DNA of 64,000 nt from Ferdinandcohnia sp036962705 (GTDB lineage Bacteria; Bacillota; Bacilli; Bacillales; Bacillaceae_L). Position 1 is the first letter of the stretch, and each line of letters starts with the position of its first letter. This document shows positions 25,302 through 34,043 of this stretch, piece by piece. The translations under genes and the position numbers were made by a program. Under the pieces are notes generated by a model that was not told the origin of the DNA, searched no databases, and saw only the letters and a program-made list of their open reading frames with translations. Location of the stretch: positions 50,464 to 114,463 of the forward strand of contig NZ_JBALOQ010000006.1 of NCBI RefSeq assembly GCF_036962705.1. Reading direction: 5' to 3'.

Positions 25302-26078
25302 TTATTTCTTTTCAACATAATTTTTAAGTAAAGTTCCAAGTAGGTACTCCCAGCCTTTAGAGTGCTCATCTTTCCAGTGCTCTTGTATTAAGCCCGAAGC
25401 TGTATGAGACAGTTGGAGCAACGTTCCTCCATCTTTTTCTTGAAGACGATACGTATAGGCACTGTTTACCGCTCCTTGCATGCCGAGATGGCCATGCAAA
25501 CGGATTTCTTCAGGAGCATTTACATAATAGACATTTCCCCAGATTGCCCCTTCTTTTTCACCCCAATTTTCGATAAAACGTCCTCCGAGGACAGGTTCAA
25601 ATGTAAAGTGGGATTTTACTCCTTTTGGAGCTAGACGAAATTCCCACCAGTCTTCCACTCTTTCTGTTAATGCTTTAAAAACCTCTTCACGTGTTGCTTC
25701 TAGGAATAACTCCTGTTCAATACGAAAATCTTTCGTTGTTTCCATTGTATCGTTTCCTCCTTTTTCTTGAACTACTGCCCGCAAGTTTAACAGAGAACTA
25801 GCAGTATATTGCATGTATTTACCTACCCAGCGGTTATACATTTCTTGAAGAGGTATGGCATTAAGGAAATTCCTTTTATACTTCCCTTCACGCCGTACTA
25901 CCACCAAATTTCCATCCTCTAGAATCTTTAAATGTTTCATAATGGCATACCTAGTTACTTCCGGAAAATAGTCGTCTAGTTCTCCAGTCGTTTTCGGTGA
26001 AGCCCTAAGAATATCAAGAATTTCTCTTCGGATCGGATGCCCTAATGCTTTAAAAACGGTTGATAGTTCTTCGCCCAT
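25302..26078 (-). CDS. ArsR-type regulator fused to an SRPBCC (AHSA1) domain
   Basis: A 258-residue fusion. Residues 1-90 are a winged helix of the ArsR group (FKALGHPIRREILDILRASP, TRYAIMKHLKILEDGNLVVV). Residues about 115-258 are an AHSA1-like SRPBCC domain (ATREEVFKALTERVEDWWEF, HLGMQGAVNSAYTYRL). No metal-binding cysteine pair is seen, so it probably responds to a small hydrophobic molecule. Start ATG 8 bases after AAAGGA. Inverted repeats directly upstream are likely its own operator. The following SRPBCC gene is co-transcribed. Confidence 0.85.
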   Translation of the reverse strand: MGEELSTVFKALGHPIRREILDILRASPKTTGELDDYFPEVTRYAIMKHLKILEDGNLVVVRREGKYKRNFLNAIPLQEMYNRWVGKYMQYTASSLLNLRAVVQEKGGNDTMETTKDFRIEQELFLEATREEVFKALTERVEDWWEFRLAPKGVKSHFTFEPVLGGRFIENWGEKEGAIWGNVYYVNAPEEIRLHGHLGMQGAVNSAYTYRLQEKDGGTLLQLSHTASGLIQEHWKDEHSKGWEYLLGTLLKNYVEKK

Positions 26079-26119
26079 AACATCGATCCTTTCATTAATA
26101 TTTGATTACTTGTGACTAA

Positions 26120-26145
26120 AAGGTCACACGTTTTTATGTGACCTT
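26120..26145 (-). promoter_or_regulatory. Likely operator of the ArsR-SRPBCC regulator
   Basis: A perfect inverted repeat AAGGTCACA, 8 bases, TGTGACCTT lies about 45 bases before the gene. An extra half-site TGTGACT sits at 26111-26117, so two overlapping dyads are possible. Confidence 0.55.
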
Positions 26146-26203
26146 ATGGTAACACGTGATTCAACCCAAGTCAAGGTTGCAATTATGTAGTTATTTTCTG
26201 GAT

Positions 26204-26235
26204 AAAAAAGAGGACAAATCCTAGTTTGTCCTCTT
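26204..26235 (-). terminator. Terminator of the DUF1761 gene
   Basis: AAGAGGACAAA and complement around TCCTAG, with TCTTTTTT on the minus strand just after the stop codon. Confidence 0.75.
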
Positions 26236-26251
26236 CCAAATTATTGAATAC

Positions 26252-26647
26252 TTACATGAAAAGTCCGTGTATGGTACCAAGCAGTGTGAATATGATTAAA
26301 TGGTCTCCTATCGCAACCAAAAATGACCTCCTGGACATTAGCCCAAATAACGTATTTTTCAAATAAACCAATGAAATCAATAACCCTATGATGAAACCGA
26401 CTCCTACTCCTTCTATCAAATGATCGGATCCTACTGATTGAATGATCACACCTACTATCAATGAACTAATAAACGCAAGAATGATAGAGTAGATATATTT
26501 CAATGGACCTGCACTTTGATTTTCAAGAATATCTCGCTTCTTGTTTTTTTTAGATAAAACAACAGAGTAATAGACTCCCCCGTAAACTATATAAACAATT
26601 CCTCCAACTATTATGGGTAGGTACTGAAGGCTTCCAAAATCAATCAA
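26252..26647 (-). CDS. DUF1761-like membrane protein
   Basis: A 131-residue protein with four membrane helices, ending ILGDHLIIFTLLG-type sequence (GDHLIIFTLLGTIHGLFM). Shape and ends match the DUF1761 family, whose function is unknown. I place the start at the TTG at 26647, because family members begin a few residues before the first helix (here IDFGSLQYLPIIVGGIVYIV) and AAGGGGG lies upstream. The open frame reaches a TTG at 26689 with no ribosome site. It is a single gene with its own terminator. Confidence 0.6.
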   Translation of the reverse strand: MIDFGSLQYLPIIVGGIVYIVYGGVYYSVVLSKKNKKRDILENQSAGPLKYIYSIILAFISSLIVGVIIQSVGSDHLIEGVGVGFIIGLLISLVYLKNTLFGLMSRRSFLVAIGDHLIIFTLLGTIHGLFM

Positions 26648-26873
26648 AATAAAATAATTCCCCCTTATTTTGGTTCTATCGCTAAACAAATCGCCTTAAT
26701 TTTGCATTTGATTGCAAGCGACCCTTGTATCGGTTCCAGTTGGACCAATTCGATTGGATTTACCAACATTCAATATGACTATTTCAATTTTTTAAAAGTA
26801 TGCTAGATGTTTAATTCACAAATTTGGGATACTACCAAGTTTAATTCCACACATTCTTACTAGTTTTATGGCT

Positions 26874-27425
26874 CTACTTTAAAACATAGTATGGATTTTC
26901 TATTAATTCAATTCCTGCTGTTTCATATCTTATAAACAAACTTTCATAGTCCCATTCCTCATTAACACACATTACCCTTCTTAGCCCTTTTTCATCTAAT
27001 TTTTTATCTTCATCCTTGGTTATAAGAGCTGTAAAGTAATACTTTAATAGGATATTACCAATTATATCTTCGTTCGGTGACTCTTTTTTTAGCTCTTTAA
27101 TTATTTCTTTGAAATATATGTTTTTACATACTACATGTTCTCTTATGTACGGGGTTTTCTTGTTAGTTTCAAAGGTTTCTAAAGCGATTGGGGTGACATA
27201 TTTATGCACCCCAATACTATTCCAATCATAATTGATATCAAAAATTTCTTTAGCAGATGACTTTAAACATCTATAAACGAAGCCTTGAATGAAATTTGTA
27301 CTATTTTGAAAGGTATTTACAGATTCTGGATCCATTAATCTTATTGCATTGTAGTTTCTTATTAACCAGTCGGTAGCCTTTTCATATACTAATTTCTCGG
27401 TGGATGTTGTTGTATTTGTTAACAT
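26874..27425 (-). CDS. Hypothetical protein, 183 residues
   Basis: I do not recognise this protein. It is soluble and charged with no signal peptide, membrane helix or clear motif. Notable segments are WLIRNYNAIRLMDPESVN and NEEWDYESLFIRYETAG. The ATG at 27425 stands 6 bases after GAGGT; the ATG at 27431 is too close to that site. Its flanks are both intergenic, so it is probably monocistronic. Codon use resembles the neighbours. Confidence 0.6.
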   Translation of the reverse strand: MLTNTTTSTEKLVYEKATDWLIRNYNAIRLMDPESVNTFQNSTNFIQGFVYRCLKSSAKEIFDINYDWNSIGVHKYVTPIALETFETNKKTPYIREHVVCKNIYFKEIIKELKKESPNEDIIGNILLKYYFTALITKDEDKKLDEKGLRRVMCVNEEWDYESLFIRYETAGIELIENPYYVLK

Positions 27426-27583
27426 ATTCATACCTCACTATAGTGCTATAGGAAATACCATTATCAATAATCAGAATTCAATACTATCACAAGAAACCTT
27501 CCCTAGTATCGATATACTAACTTCGAGACCACTTCAACATACATACGGTGATACATTTCATTGTTGAAATGAAATATGGCTTT

Positions 27584-28186
27584 TTATAAATAAGGAAGGA
27601 CTTTCGTCCTGAAATCAGCATAGTTATCGATGTGAAAGTCAGCCTCAATATCCGGATTTTCAAAGGCAACGGTTTTAATTCCTAATTCTCTAGCAGGTAT
27701 TAAGTCTAACTCGCGATCGCCGATCACTAAATCAATCGGATGATCCTTTATCACATGTTGATAAGACGCTGCATGTGGTTTTCTAGTAAAGCCTTCTTCC
27801 TCGACCGAAACAACCACCTTAAAGTAGTCTAATAACTTAAACTTTTCCAAGAGGAACAGGGTGGACTCCTTGTCGCGATGCGTGACGATAAAATTGTCAT
27901 CAGCTGCTTGTAAAACTTCTTCTAAATGTTCAAATGGCTGACTGTTAAAGGAATACTGATTATATAATTTAATGTATTCTTCGCGCTGGCTTTCATCAAT
28001 TTCATATTGCTGAAAGGCCACTTTCGAGTTAACCTTGAGCCACTTCAATACTTCATTTGGATCCAAATCCTTGCCGCTTAAATGGATAAAACCTTTGACA
28101 AGTGCTGGATAGGTGTTAAACAATGTTCCATCAAAATCCCATAAAATATTAATGTGAATCCCTCTCTCTTCTTTTACATAATACAT
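27584..28186 (-). CDS. HAD-superfamily phosphatase
   Basis: A 200-residue HAD hydrolase (phosphoglycolate-phosphatase-like). Motif I is WDFDGTLFNT, motif II VTHRDKES, the motif III lysine lies in FTRKPHAASY, and motif IV is VIGDRELDL. It hydrolyses a small phosphate ester in the cytoplasm; the substrate is not predictable. The start is uncertain. The ATG at 28186 lacks a ribosome site, whereas AGAGAGGGA stands just before an ATT codon (INILWDFDGT), where homologues normally begin. It lies 21 bases after the Dus gene stop and is probably co-transcribed with it. Confidence 0.8.
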   Translation of the reverse strand: MYYVKEERGIHINILWDFDGTLFNTYPALVKGFIHLSGKDLDPNEVLKWLKVNSKVAFQQYEIDESQREEYIKLYNQYSFNSQPFEHLEEVLQAADDNFIVTHRDKESTLFLLEKFKLLDYFKVVVSVEEEGFTRKPHAASYQHVIKDHPIDLVIGDRELDLIPARELGIKTVAFENPDIEADFHIDNYADFRTKVLPYL

Positions 28187-28207
28187 ACCATTTCTGATGA
28201 AGCACAG

Positions 28208-29197
28208 TTACTGTCCCCGTGTCTCATCAACATTCTCTATCACAAAGTTATCAAGCAATGCACGCACTTCATCTGTTGACTTTGCACTCATCAATTGATT
28301 TCTTAATTCACTCGCCCCTCGAAAACCCTTGACATAAATCTTAAAAAAGCGACGAAGCTGTCCCAAAGAACGTGTTTGTAAATGGGAATATTTATCAAAA
28401 AGGTCAAGATGAAATCTTAGAAGATCAAGTAATTCCTTACTGCTATGATCTTTTGGCTCCTTTTCAAAGGCAAACGGGTTTTTAAAAATACCACGCCCAA
28501 TCATAATCCCATCCACACCGTATTGATTAGCGAGCTTCAATCCAGTTTGACTGTCAGGAATATCCCCATTAATCGTCAAAAGTGTATCTGGTGCCACCTC
28601 GTCACGAAGTTTTTTGATTTCCGGAATCAGCTCCCAATGAGCATCTACTTTGCTCATTTCTTCTCTTGTACGCAAATGAATGGATAAATTAACAATGTCT
28701 TGTTTCAATATGTGTGTTAGCCAGTCGCGCCATTCATCTACTTCCGTGTAACCAAGCCTTGTCTTTACACTTACAGGCAATCCTCCTGCTTTTGCTGCTT
28801 GTATGATTTCAGCTGCAACCTCTGGACGACGGATGAGACCGCATCCCTTCCCATCCTCTGCCACATTATCTACAGGACAGCCCATATTGATATCTATACC
28901 TTTAAATCCTTGTTGCGCCATACCAATACTCATTTGTCGAAAGTGTTCGGGCTTATCTCCCCATATATGGGCCACCATGGGTTGTTCATCCTCTGTAAAA
29001 GTCAATCGCCCACGCACACTTTGCTGCCCCTCTGGGTGACAATAACTCTCCGTGTTTGTAAATTCTGTGAAAAACACATCAGGTCTTGCTGCTTTACTCA
29101 CTACATGGCGGAAAACAACATCCGTCACATCTTCCATAGGTGCTAGTATAAAAAACGGCCGTGGTAAATCACGCCAAAAATTATCGATCATATTCAA
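28208..29197 (-). CDS. dus: tRNA-dihydrouridine synthase
   Basis: A 329-residue FMN enzyme that reduces uridines in tRNA D-loops. Family motifs are ILAPMEDVTDVVFR, DINMGCPVDNV, CGLIRRPEVAAEIIQAAK, SVKTRLGYTEVDEW, SIHLRTRE and GIMIGRGIFKNPF. The catalytic cysteine is that of NMGCPV. The TTG at 29197 fits GAGG at 8 bases; the ATG two codons on (29191) is the alternative. A short fragment of another dus gene lies at 42.6 kb. Confidence 0.92.
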   Translation of the reverse strand: MNMIDNFWRDLPRPFFILAPMEDVTDVVFRHVVSKAARPDVFFTEFTNTESYCHPEGQQSVRGRLTFTEDEQPMVAHIWGDKPEHFRQMSIGMAQQGFKGIDINMGCPVDNVAEDGKGCGLIRRPEVAAEIIQAAKAGGLPVSVKTRLGYTEVDEWRDWLTHILKQDIVNLSIHLRTREEMSKVDAHWELIPEIKKLRDEVAPDTLLTINGDIPDSQTGLKLANQYGVDGIMIGRGIFKNPFAFEKEPKDHSSKELLDLLRFHLDLFDKYSHLQTRSLGQLRRFFKIYVKGFRGASELRNQLMSAKSTDEVRALLDNFVIENVDETRGQ

Positions 29198-29310
29198 ACT
29201 CAGTTCCTCTCATCATGGGACATTAAGTCGAAAACTTGTCCCAAAATTAAAAAGCAAAAAGGTTCATGCTTCCTTTACACTTATACCATGTTTGAACACT
29301 TTTTATCAAA

Positions 29311-29342
29311 TGCGCGTGTCGCTTGTCACAGTGACGACCTAA
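29311..29342 (+). repeat. CGCGT-GTCACA repeat, copy 1
   Basis: Reads GCGCGTGTCGCTTGTCACAG followed by TGACGACCTAAT. It matches the element at 45706-45734 and, in shortened form, that at 29439-29460. The centre TGTCACAGTGACG is a near palindrome. Confidence 0.55.
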
Positions 29343-29438
29343 TCATTTTCCCACGGATAAATGATAGGCAATAATCCCAATCTTTGATTTGATTGGGCTT
29401 ATTGTTTGGCCTGTAAAAATAAAGCTATTTCATTAAAT

Positions 29439-29460
29439 ACGCGTCACAGCGACAACCTGA
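29439..29460 (+). repeat. CGCGT-GTCACA repeat, copy 2 (short)
   Basis: Reads ACGCGTCACAGCGACAACCT then GA, a version of the element lacking the middle TCGCCTG segment. Confidence 0.45.
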
Positions 29461-29500
29461 AATATTCTTGATTCACAAATTGTTCTACTGATAATGACAA

Positions 29501-29531
29501 AAAAAAATCCCATTTCTTTAATGGGATTTTT
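29501..29531 (-). terminator. Terminator of the Ugp-type operon
   Basis: AAAAATCCCATT and complement around TCTTT, with T-runs on both strands, directly after the phosphodiesterase stop. Confidence 0.8.
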
Positions 29532-29539
29532 AGGTTTCA

Positions 29540-30268
29540 TCAAGATAGTTTTATTTGCTTTGTATTCTTTAAATACTCCACCAACTTATCCGGAAAATTG
29601 ATAGTCATGCCATCGACTCCACATTCAACTGCATGTTTCATGAGTTCCTCGTTTTTTGTATTCCATGTACGAATATCAAAAGAATGATTCCTCGCTTTTA
29701 TCACATCATCTTTGGTTAGCTTTGTCACATCCACACAAAATTGTTGCGCTTGGATAGCCTTCATTTTTTGTATATTTAGGTCAGAAACCAGGTCTGTTAA
29801 ATAGCCAATTCGGACATTGCTATCGAGCTGCCTTACTTTTTTTAAAATTGAATAATCAAAGGATGTAATGGTAAGTAAGCCATAGTCCACAGGATATTGT
29901 GATAATACATTCAGGACTTCTTCCTCGATATGTTTTCCTTTTATTTCAATTGCTAGATAGAGTCCCTTTTCTGAAAAGTAATGTAAAAATTCTTCAAAGG
30001 ATACGATTTTCTCACCTTTGTATTTGTCGTGAAACCAAGATCCAAAGTCTAGTTTTCGTAATTCAGAAAAGGTCAGATCTTGAACTTCGCCAGTTCCATT
30101 GGAGATTCTATTTACAGTAGAATCATGATGAACGACCAATTTACCATCCTTTGTAGCGTGTAAATCTAGTTCAATCCCATTTGCCCCTAGTTCTATTGCT
30201 TTATAAAAAGCGGCCATTGTATTTTCGGGAGCATAACTAGATGCTCCCCGATGTGCTAATATCATCAA
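29540..30268 (-). CDS. Glycerophosphodiester phosphodiesterase
   Basis: A 242-residue GDPD enzyme. The start shows the catalytic core HRGASSYAPENTMAAF, then GIELDLHATKDGKLVVHHD, giving the Glu-Asp metal ligands and both general-acid histidines. It has no signal peptide, so it acts in the cytoplasm, releasing glycerol-3-phosphate from glycerophosphodiesters. It begins 6 bases after the stop of the binding-protein gene and is last in a Ugp-type operon, which suggests the importer brings in its substrate. This fits E. coli ugpQ, which has the same position. Confidence 0.9.
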   Translation of the reverse strand: MMILAHRGASSYAPENTMAAFYKAIELGANGIELDLHATKDGKLVVHHDSTVNRISNGTGEVQDLTFSELRKLDFGSWFHDKYKGEKIVSFEEFLHYFSEKGLYLAIEIKGKHIEEEVLNVLSQYPVDYGLLTITSFDYSILKKVRQLDSNVRIGYLTDLVSDLNIQKMKAIQAQQFCVDVTKLTKDDVIKARNHSFDIRTWNTKNEELMKHAVECGVDGMTINFPDKLVEYLKNTKQIKLS

Positions 30269-30274
30269 TTTGTT

Positions 30275-31576
30275 TTACCCCTGATAATCTTCAAGAAATT
30301 GTGATACTTTTTTCTGCAATTGGTCTAAAATTTTCTGTACATCTGCATCCTGATCTTGTTCAACCATTTCTAGAATTGTGACAAGTTCGTTCCAAATTAG
30401 GGAATCGGAAGGGTTGATTGGTTGACCATAAAGAAATTCCATTTGATCAATCGTCACCTTTGCGTTTGGAAATTCCTCTAAGTGGTCTTTAAATTCCTGA
30501 AGCTCCATTGCTGATTGTCTAACTGGAATATACCCTGTTGCCATACTGATTTCTGCAACCTTTTCAGTAGAGGTTAAAAATTCTACTAGTTTTAGAGAAG
30601 CTTCTTGTTCCTCATCGGAAGATTTAAAAACTCCTAAACTATTACCGCCAATTGGCACATTTCTTTCATCAACAGCTGGGAGGAAAGTGGTCCCTACCTC
30701 AAATGAATCCCCAACATCACGGACGATCCCTTGGAAGGATGCACCTGATTTATAAAACAACGCTAATTTCCCAGCTTTAAAGTCATCATCTGCTGTATTG
30801 TGTTGGTTGATTGGCATCGCTTTTCTCTCATGAACAATGTCTTTAAATGATTCGATTGTTTCAACCATCTCTGGTGAGTTTAAATCAACCGTTCCATCTT
30901 CATTAATTAGCTTTGCTCCTCGATTCCAGGCCATTGGCTGAATATACCATGGTGTATCCTTGGCCATATTAAAGCCCCAAACTTCATTCGTGCCATCTCC
31001 ATCTTCATCAATGGTTAATGCTTCAGCTGCTTGTACAAGCTCATCCCAAGTTTCTGGAACCTTCACCCCATGTTCCTCGAATAAGGTTTTATTATAATAT
31101 AGTACCGGAGTGCTACTTTCGAAAGGGATGGTCCATAATTGATCTTTGTAGCGGAATCGGTCCCATAACTGTGAATGAATATCGTCGATTGTATCTTGAT
31201 CAATGAGTTCCTCGATAGGAATCAATTGGCCACTATCCGCAATTTGCGGAATCGCGTGTCGTTGTCCGAGCTGGGCTACATCAGGCAGATTTTTTGCTAC
31301 GACTGCAGCTTGAATCTTTTGTGCCATTTCGTCATATCCGCCGTGGTAGGATGCTACTACATCAATATCAGGGTGTTGCTCTTCAAACTCAGCAACTAAT
31401 TCTGCATAATTTTCTTCATCGGTTGTCCAAAATTCGATTTGAACTTTGCCATCTTCTGTAGTAGAAGGGGAGTTTGACCCGCTCGTTTCACCGCCACAAG
31501 CAGCTAAAGTTAAAGCGGTGAGTGAAATTACACCAAATTGTAATAATTTATTTCTACGTAGGTTGAACTTAAACAT
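30275..31576 (-). CDS. ABC transporter substrate-binding lipoprotein (UgpB-like)
   Basis: A 433-residue family-1 solute-binding lipoprotein. The signal peptide ends in the lipobox LAAC, followed by a Ser-rich linker; the ATG is behind AGGAGGAATTAAC. The mature domain begins VQIEFWTTDEENYAELVAEF. Pieces such as LYYNKTLFEEHG and NSLGVFKSS are typical of the UgpB/MalE group. Together with two permeases and a glycerophosphodiesterase in one operon, the likely ligand is glycerol-3-phosphate or a glycerophosphodiester. A sugar ligand cannot be excluded from the protein alone. Confidence 0.85.
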   Translation of the reverse strand: MFKFNLRRNKLLQFGVISLTALTLAACGGETSGSNSPSTTEDGKVQIEFWTTDEENYAELVAEFEEQHPDIDVVASYHGGYDEMAQKIQAAVVAKNLPDVAQLGQRHAIPQIADSGQLIPIEELIDQDTIDDIHSQLWDRFRYKDQLWTIPFESSTPVLYYNKTLFEEHGVKVPETWDELVQAAEALTIDEDGDGTNEVWGFNMAKDTPWYIQPMAWNRGAKLINEDGTVDLNSPEMVETIESFKDIVHERKAMPINQHNTADDDFKAGKLALFYKSGASFQGIVRDVGDSFEVGTTFLPAVDERNVPIGGNSLGVFKSSDEEQEASLKLVEFLTSTEKVAEISMATGYIPVRQSAMELQEFKDHLEEFPNAKVTIDQMEFLYGQPINPSDSLIWNELVTILEMVEQDQDADVQKILDQLQKKVSQFLEDYQG

Positions 31577-31606
31577 GTTAATTCCTCCTAAGAGTTTTAT
31601 AGTTTT

Positions 31607-32437
31607 TTATTTTGTCGCTGAACCTAGACCTATGTTTACCATGTACTTTTGAATAAACAAGAACAAGATGACGGATGGTATTGTAACAAAAGTGGATGCG
31701 GCTAGTAACTCAGGCCAATTGATGCCTCGTTCAGGGTCAATCATATACCGCAGCCCCATCTGAACCGTTCGCATATTATTTTCCGTTGTAATGAGCAATG
31801 GCCAGGTATAGTCATTCCACGCATTTCGGAATGCCAACAAACCTACCAGTGCCAGACTCGGCTTTGCATTTGGTAAAGCAATTTGGAAGAACATCCGTAC
31901 CGTAGAAGCCCCATCCATTTGTGCTGCTTCGAAAAGTTCTTTTGGCATTGTTTTAAATTGTTGACGCATGATAAAAATTCCTAGAATAGTAGCTGCACTA
32001 GGTAAAATTAGGGCAGTATATGTATTCAATAAGCCTAATTCCGCAATCAGTAAATAGGATGGAACCATTGTTGATTCAAACGGAACCATCGAAGTAGCCA
32101 ATAGAAAAATAAAGACTATTTTACTCCCTTTAAATTGGATGTTTGCAAAGGCAAAACCAGCTAAGGAGCAGGTGAACATTTGCAGAAACATTATGGATGC
32201 CGAAACGATAAATGTATTGGTGAAAAAGCTCGCCCATGGTGCTGATTTCCAAGCATTAATAAAGTTTTCAAAGTGCCACGTTTCTGGTAAAAGTTGAAAT
32301 CCCCCACCAAACAACTCACCTGGACCTTTAAAGGCAGAAAGTAGCATATAAATAATCGGGTATGCCATAATGAACCCAAGGGTAAGTACAACTATAAGCC
32401 ATACTGTGTTAAGCGAAATTTTTTTTGCATTTATCAT
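31607..32437 (-). CDS. ABC transporter permease (UgpE/MalG-like)
   Basis: A 276-residue permease with six membrane helices. The EAA loop is EAAQMDGASTVRMFFQIALP, and the chain ends KYMVNIGLGSATK as usual for this group. It pairs with the other permease gene just upstream to form the channel of the importer. The ATG at 32437 follows AAAGG. It stands 30 bases before the binding-protein gene. Confidence 0.88.
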   Translation of the reverse strand: MINAKKISLNTVWLIVVLTLGFIMAYPIIYMLLSAFKGPGELFGGGFQLLPETWHFENFINAWKSAPWASFFTNTFIVSASIMFLQMFTCSLAGFAFANIQFKGSKIVFIFLLATSMVPFESTMVPSYLLIAELGLLNTYTALILPSAATILGIFIMRQQFKTMPKELFEAAQMDGASTVRMFFQIALPNAKPSLALVGLLAFRNAWNDYTWPLLITTENNMRTVQMGLRYMIDPERGINWPELLAASTFVTIPSVILFLFIQKYMVNIGLGSATK

Positions 32438-32467
32438 CTTTACAAACCTTTCTGTTATCTTTGTAAT

Positions 32468-33463
32468 CTATCGATAAAACACTTTCTTATTTCCGATTTT
32501 CAGGTTAATTAGTGTCAAAATGAGTACGACGATAAAAATAATAACTGAAATGGCTGAAGCATAGCCCATCTCAAAGGTTTGGAATGCTTTTTCATAAAGG
32601 AGCGAAACCATTAACCTTGTACTATTGGCAGGACCACCGCCAGTCAACGTATCAATAGAGGCAAATGTAAGATATTGATCAATTGTTTGCGTAACGATGA
32701 TGACAAATGTCGTTGGAGCTAGTAAGGGAACTTTAATTTTTTGAATAATAGTCCATGTTCCGGCTCCATCCATTCTAGCTGCTTCAATGAGATCGTTACT
32801 GATATTCTGAAGACCGGCGATATATAGGACCATAACGAACCCAACATTACTCCATATCCCCATAATGATTACGGCCCATAAGGCAGTATCAGCTGAATTT
32901 AACCAAGGTATAGGCTGGATTCCAACCAATCCCAATAACTCATTAATAGCCCCATAGTCATTGTGGAACAACCACATCCATATCGATGAAATAGCCACCG
33001 ATGATACAAGCATTGGTGTGAGAAATAGAGACCGATAAAAGCCAATTCCCCGGAATTTTCGGTCTAGCAATAGGGCAAAGGACAAGCCTATTATGACCGA
33101 TGGAACAACAGTGAAAAAGCAATAGATCGTGGTTTGCCAAAGCGTATGATATAGCTCCCCGCTTGATATAAGTTCTTCATAATTTCGCAGACCAACAAAT
33201 TGCGGACCACTTGTCAACATATCCCACTGAAAAAGACTTAGGCCAAAACTATACAGAATTGGGAATACCGAAAACACGAGAGCGATTAGTACAACTGGTG
33301 CTAGAAAAAGATATGCAACTATAGTGTTTGTCCTTTTTTGGCGAGCAACAGTATTCTTTGGAATTTTTCCCTTTTTAGGTCCACTCTTAACTGGATGCAA
33401 CATAGAACGAACTTCACTTTGTTTGTTCTCATAAACAACAGAGCTATTGGAGGCACTTCTCAT
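32468..33463 (-). CDS. ABC transporter permease (UgpA/MalF-like)
   Basis: A 331-residue permease. A basic N-terminal tail of about 45 residues, longer than usual, precedes six membrane helices. The EAA loop is EAARMDGAGTWTIIQKIKVP. The ATG at 33463 follows AGGAAAGGAA. It is the first gene of the four-gene operon. The operon encodes no ATPase, so the system must borrow a shared one such as an MsmK/UgpC-type protein coded elsewhere. Confidence 0.88.
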   Translation of the reverse strand: MRSASNSSVVYENKQSEVRSMLHPVKSGPKKGKIPKNTVARQKRTNTIVAYLFLAPVVLIALVFSVFPILYSFGLSLFQWDMLTSGPQFVGLRNYEELISSGELYHTLWQTTIYCFFTVVPSVIIGLSFALLLDRKFRGIGFYRSLFLTPMLVSSVAISSIWMWLFHNDYGAINELLGLVGIQPIPWLNSADTALWAVIIMGIWSNVGFVMVLYIAGLQNISNDLIEAARMDGAGTWTIIQKIKVPLLAPTTFVIIVTQTIDQYLTFASIDTLTGGGPANSTRLMVSLLYEKAFQTFEMGYASAISVIIFIVVLILTLINLKIGNKKVFYR

Positions 33464-34043
33464 TTTCCGTTCCTTTCCTACTTGTTATTTTCTAGTATTA
33501 TGCAAAAAAATTTGATTCTCCCATCTTCATTTAGTTGGCTCCTGTGTGTGTTGTATTCGGCCTACTATCATTAAGGGTTCGATTCACTCAGAGGGCTGAG
33601 TTGCGATTAGTTTTGCGCGTGTGTTATTACATTCCTTCAAGATTCATTTGGCTGAACAATAAATACATACACAGGAGTTTAAAATTAACTCTATAGCTAT
33701 TTTGGAATTTGGATATTGAGTAGAAATTAATAACGGGTAAATTTTTATGAATATATAGTAAATTTCATTAATTTAGCGGACTTAAGTAATAGTGCTTTTG
33801 GTTGTAATATGGGGACGGTCGAAAAGAAGGTCTAAAAACTCTTTGAAAGGGTCAAAAAGGTTTCTGAAAATCAAGGAAGAAATCGAAAAGTTAAAACAAG
33901 ATAAAGTAAATGCAATTCGAGCCAAGGTACGAAAGGAAATTAAATATGAGGAAAATCGATCAATTAACAATCTCATTTCAAAGAAAACTGCCCTCATACA
34001 TACAATGTATTTTGAGGACAGTTTTTTTTGCTACACTATTAAC
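33464..34043. other. Intergenic region upstream of the Ugp-type operon
   Basis: It should carry the operon promoter, but I cannot choose one with confidence. CTCAG AGGG CTGAG at 33586-33599 is a small dyad. An open frame of 87 codons (33792-34055, plus strand) is rich in Lys and Glu but runs through the terminator at 33984-34029 and has no ribosome site, so I do not call it. Confidence 0.5.
33984..34029. terminator. Terminator of the dehydrogenase operon
   Basis: AAAACTGCCCTCA pairs with TGAGGACAGTTTT across a palindromic loop; T8 follows on the plus strand and A/T tracts on the other. It lies just after the E2 gene stop. Confidence 0.75.

Larger units (their letters stand above)
29198..29539. 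other. Intergenic region with short palindromic repeats
   Basis: Holds two members of the CGCGT...GTCACA...GACAACC repeat (29311-29342 and 29439-29460), a hairpin at about 29369-29405 (CAATAATCCCAATC and a nearly complementary arm), and a terminator. No gene is seen. Confidence 0.6.
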
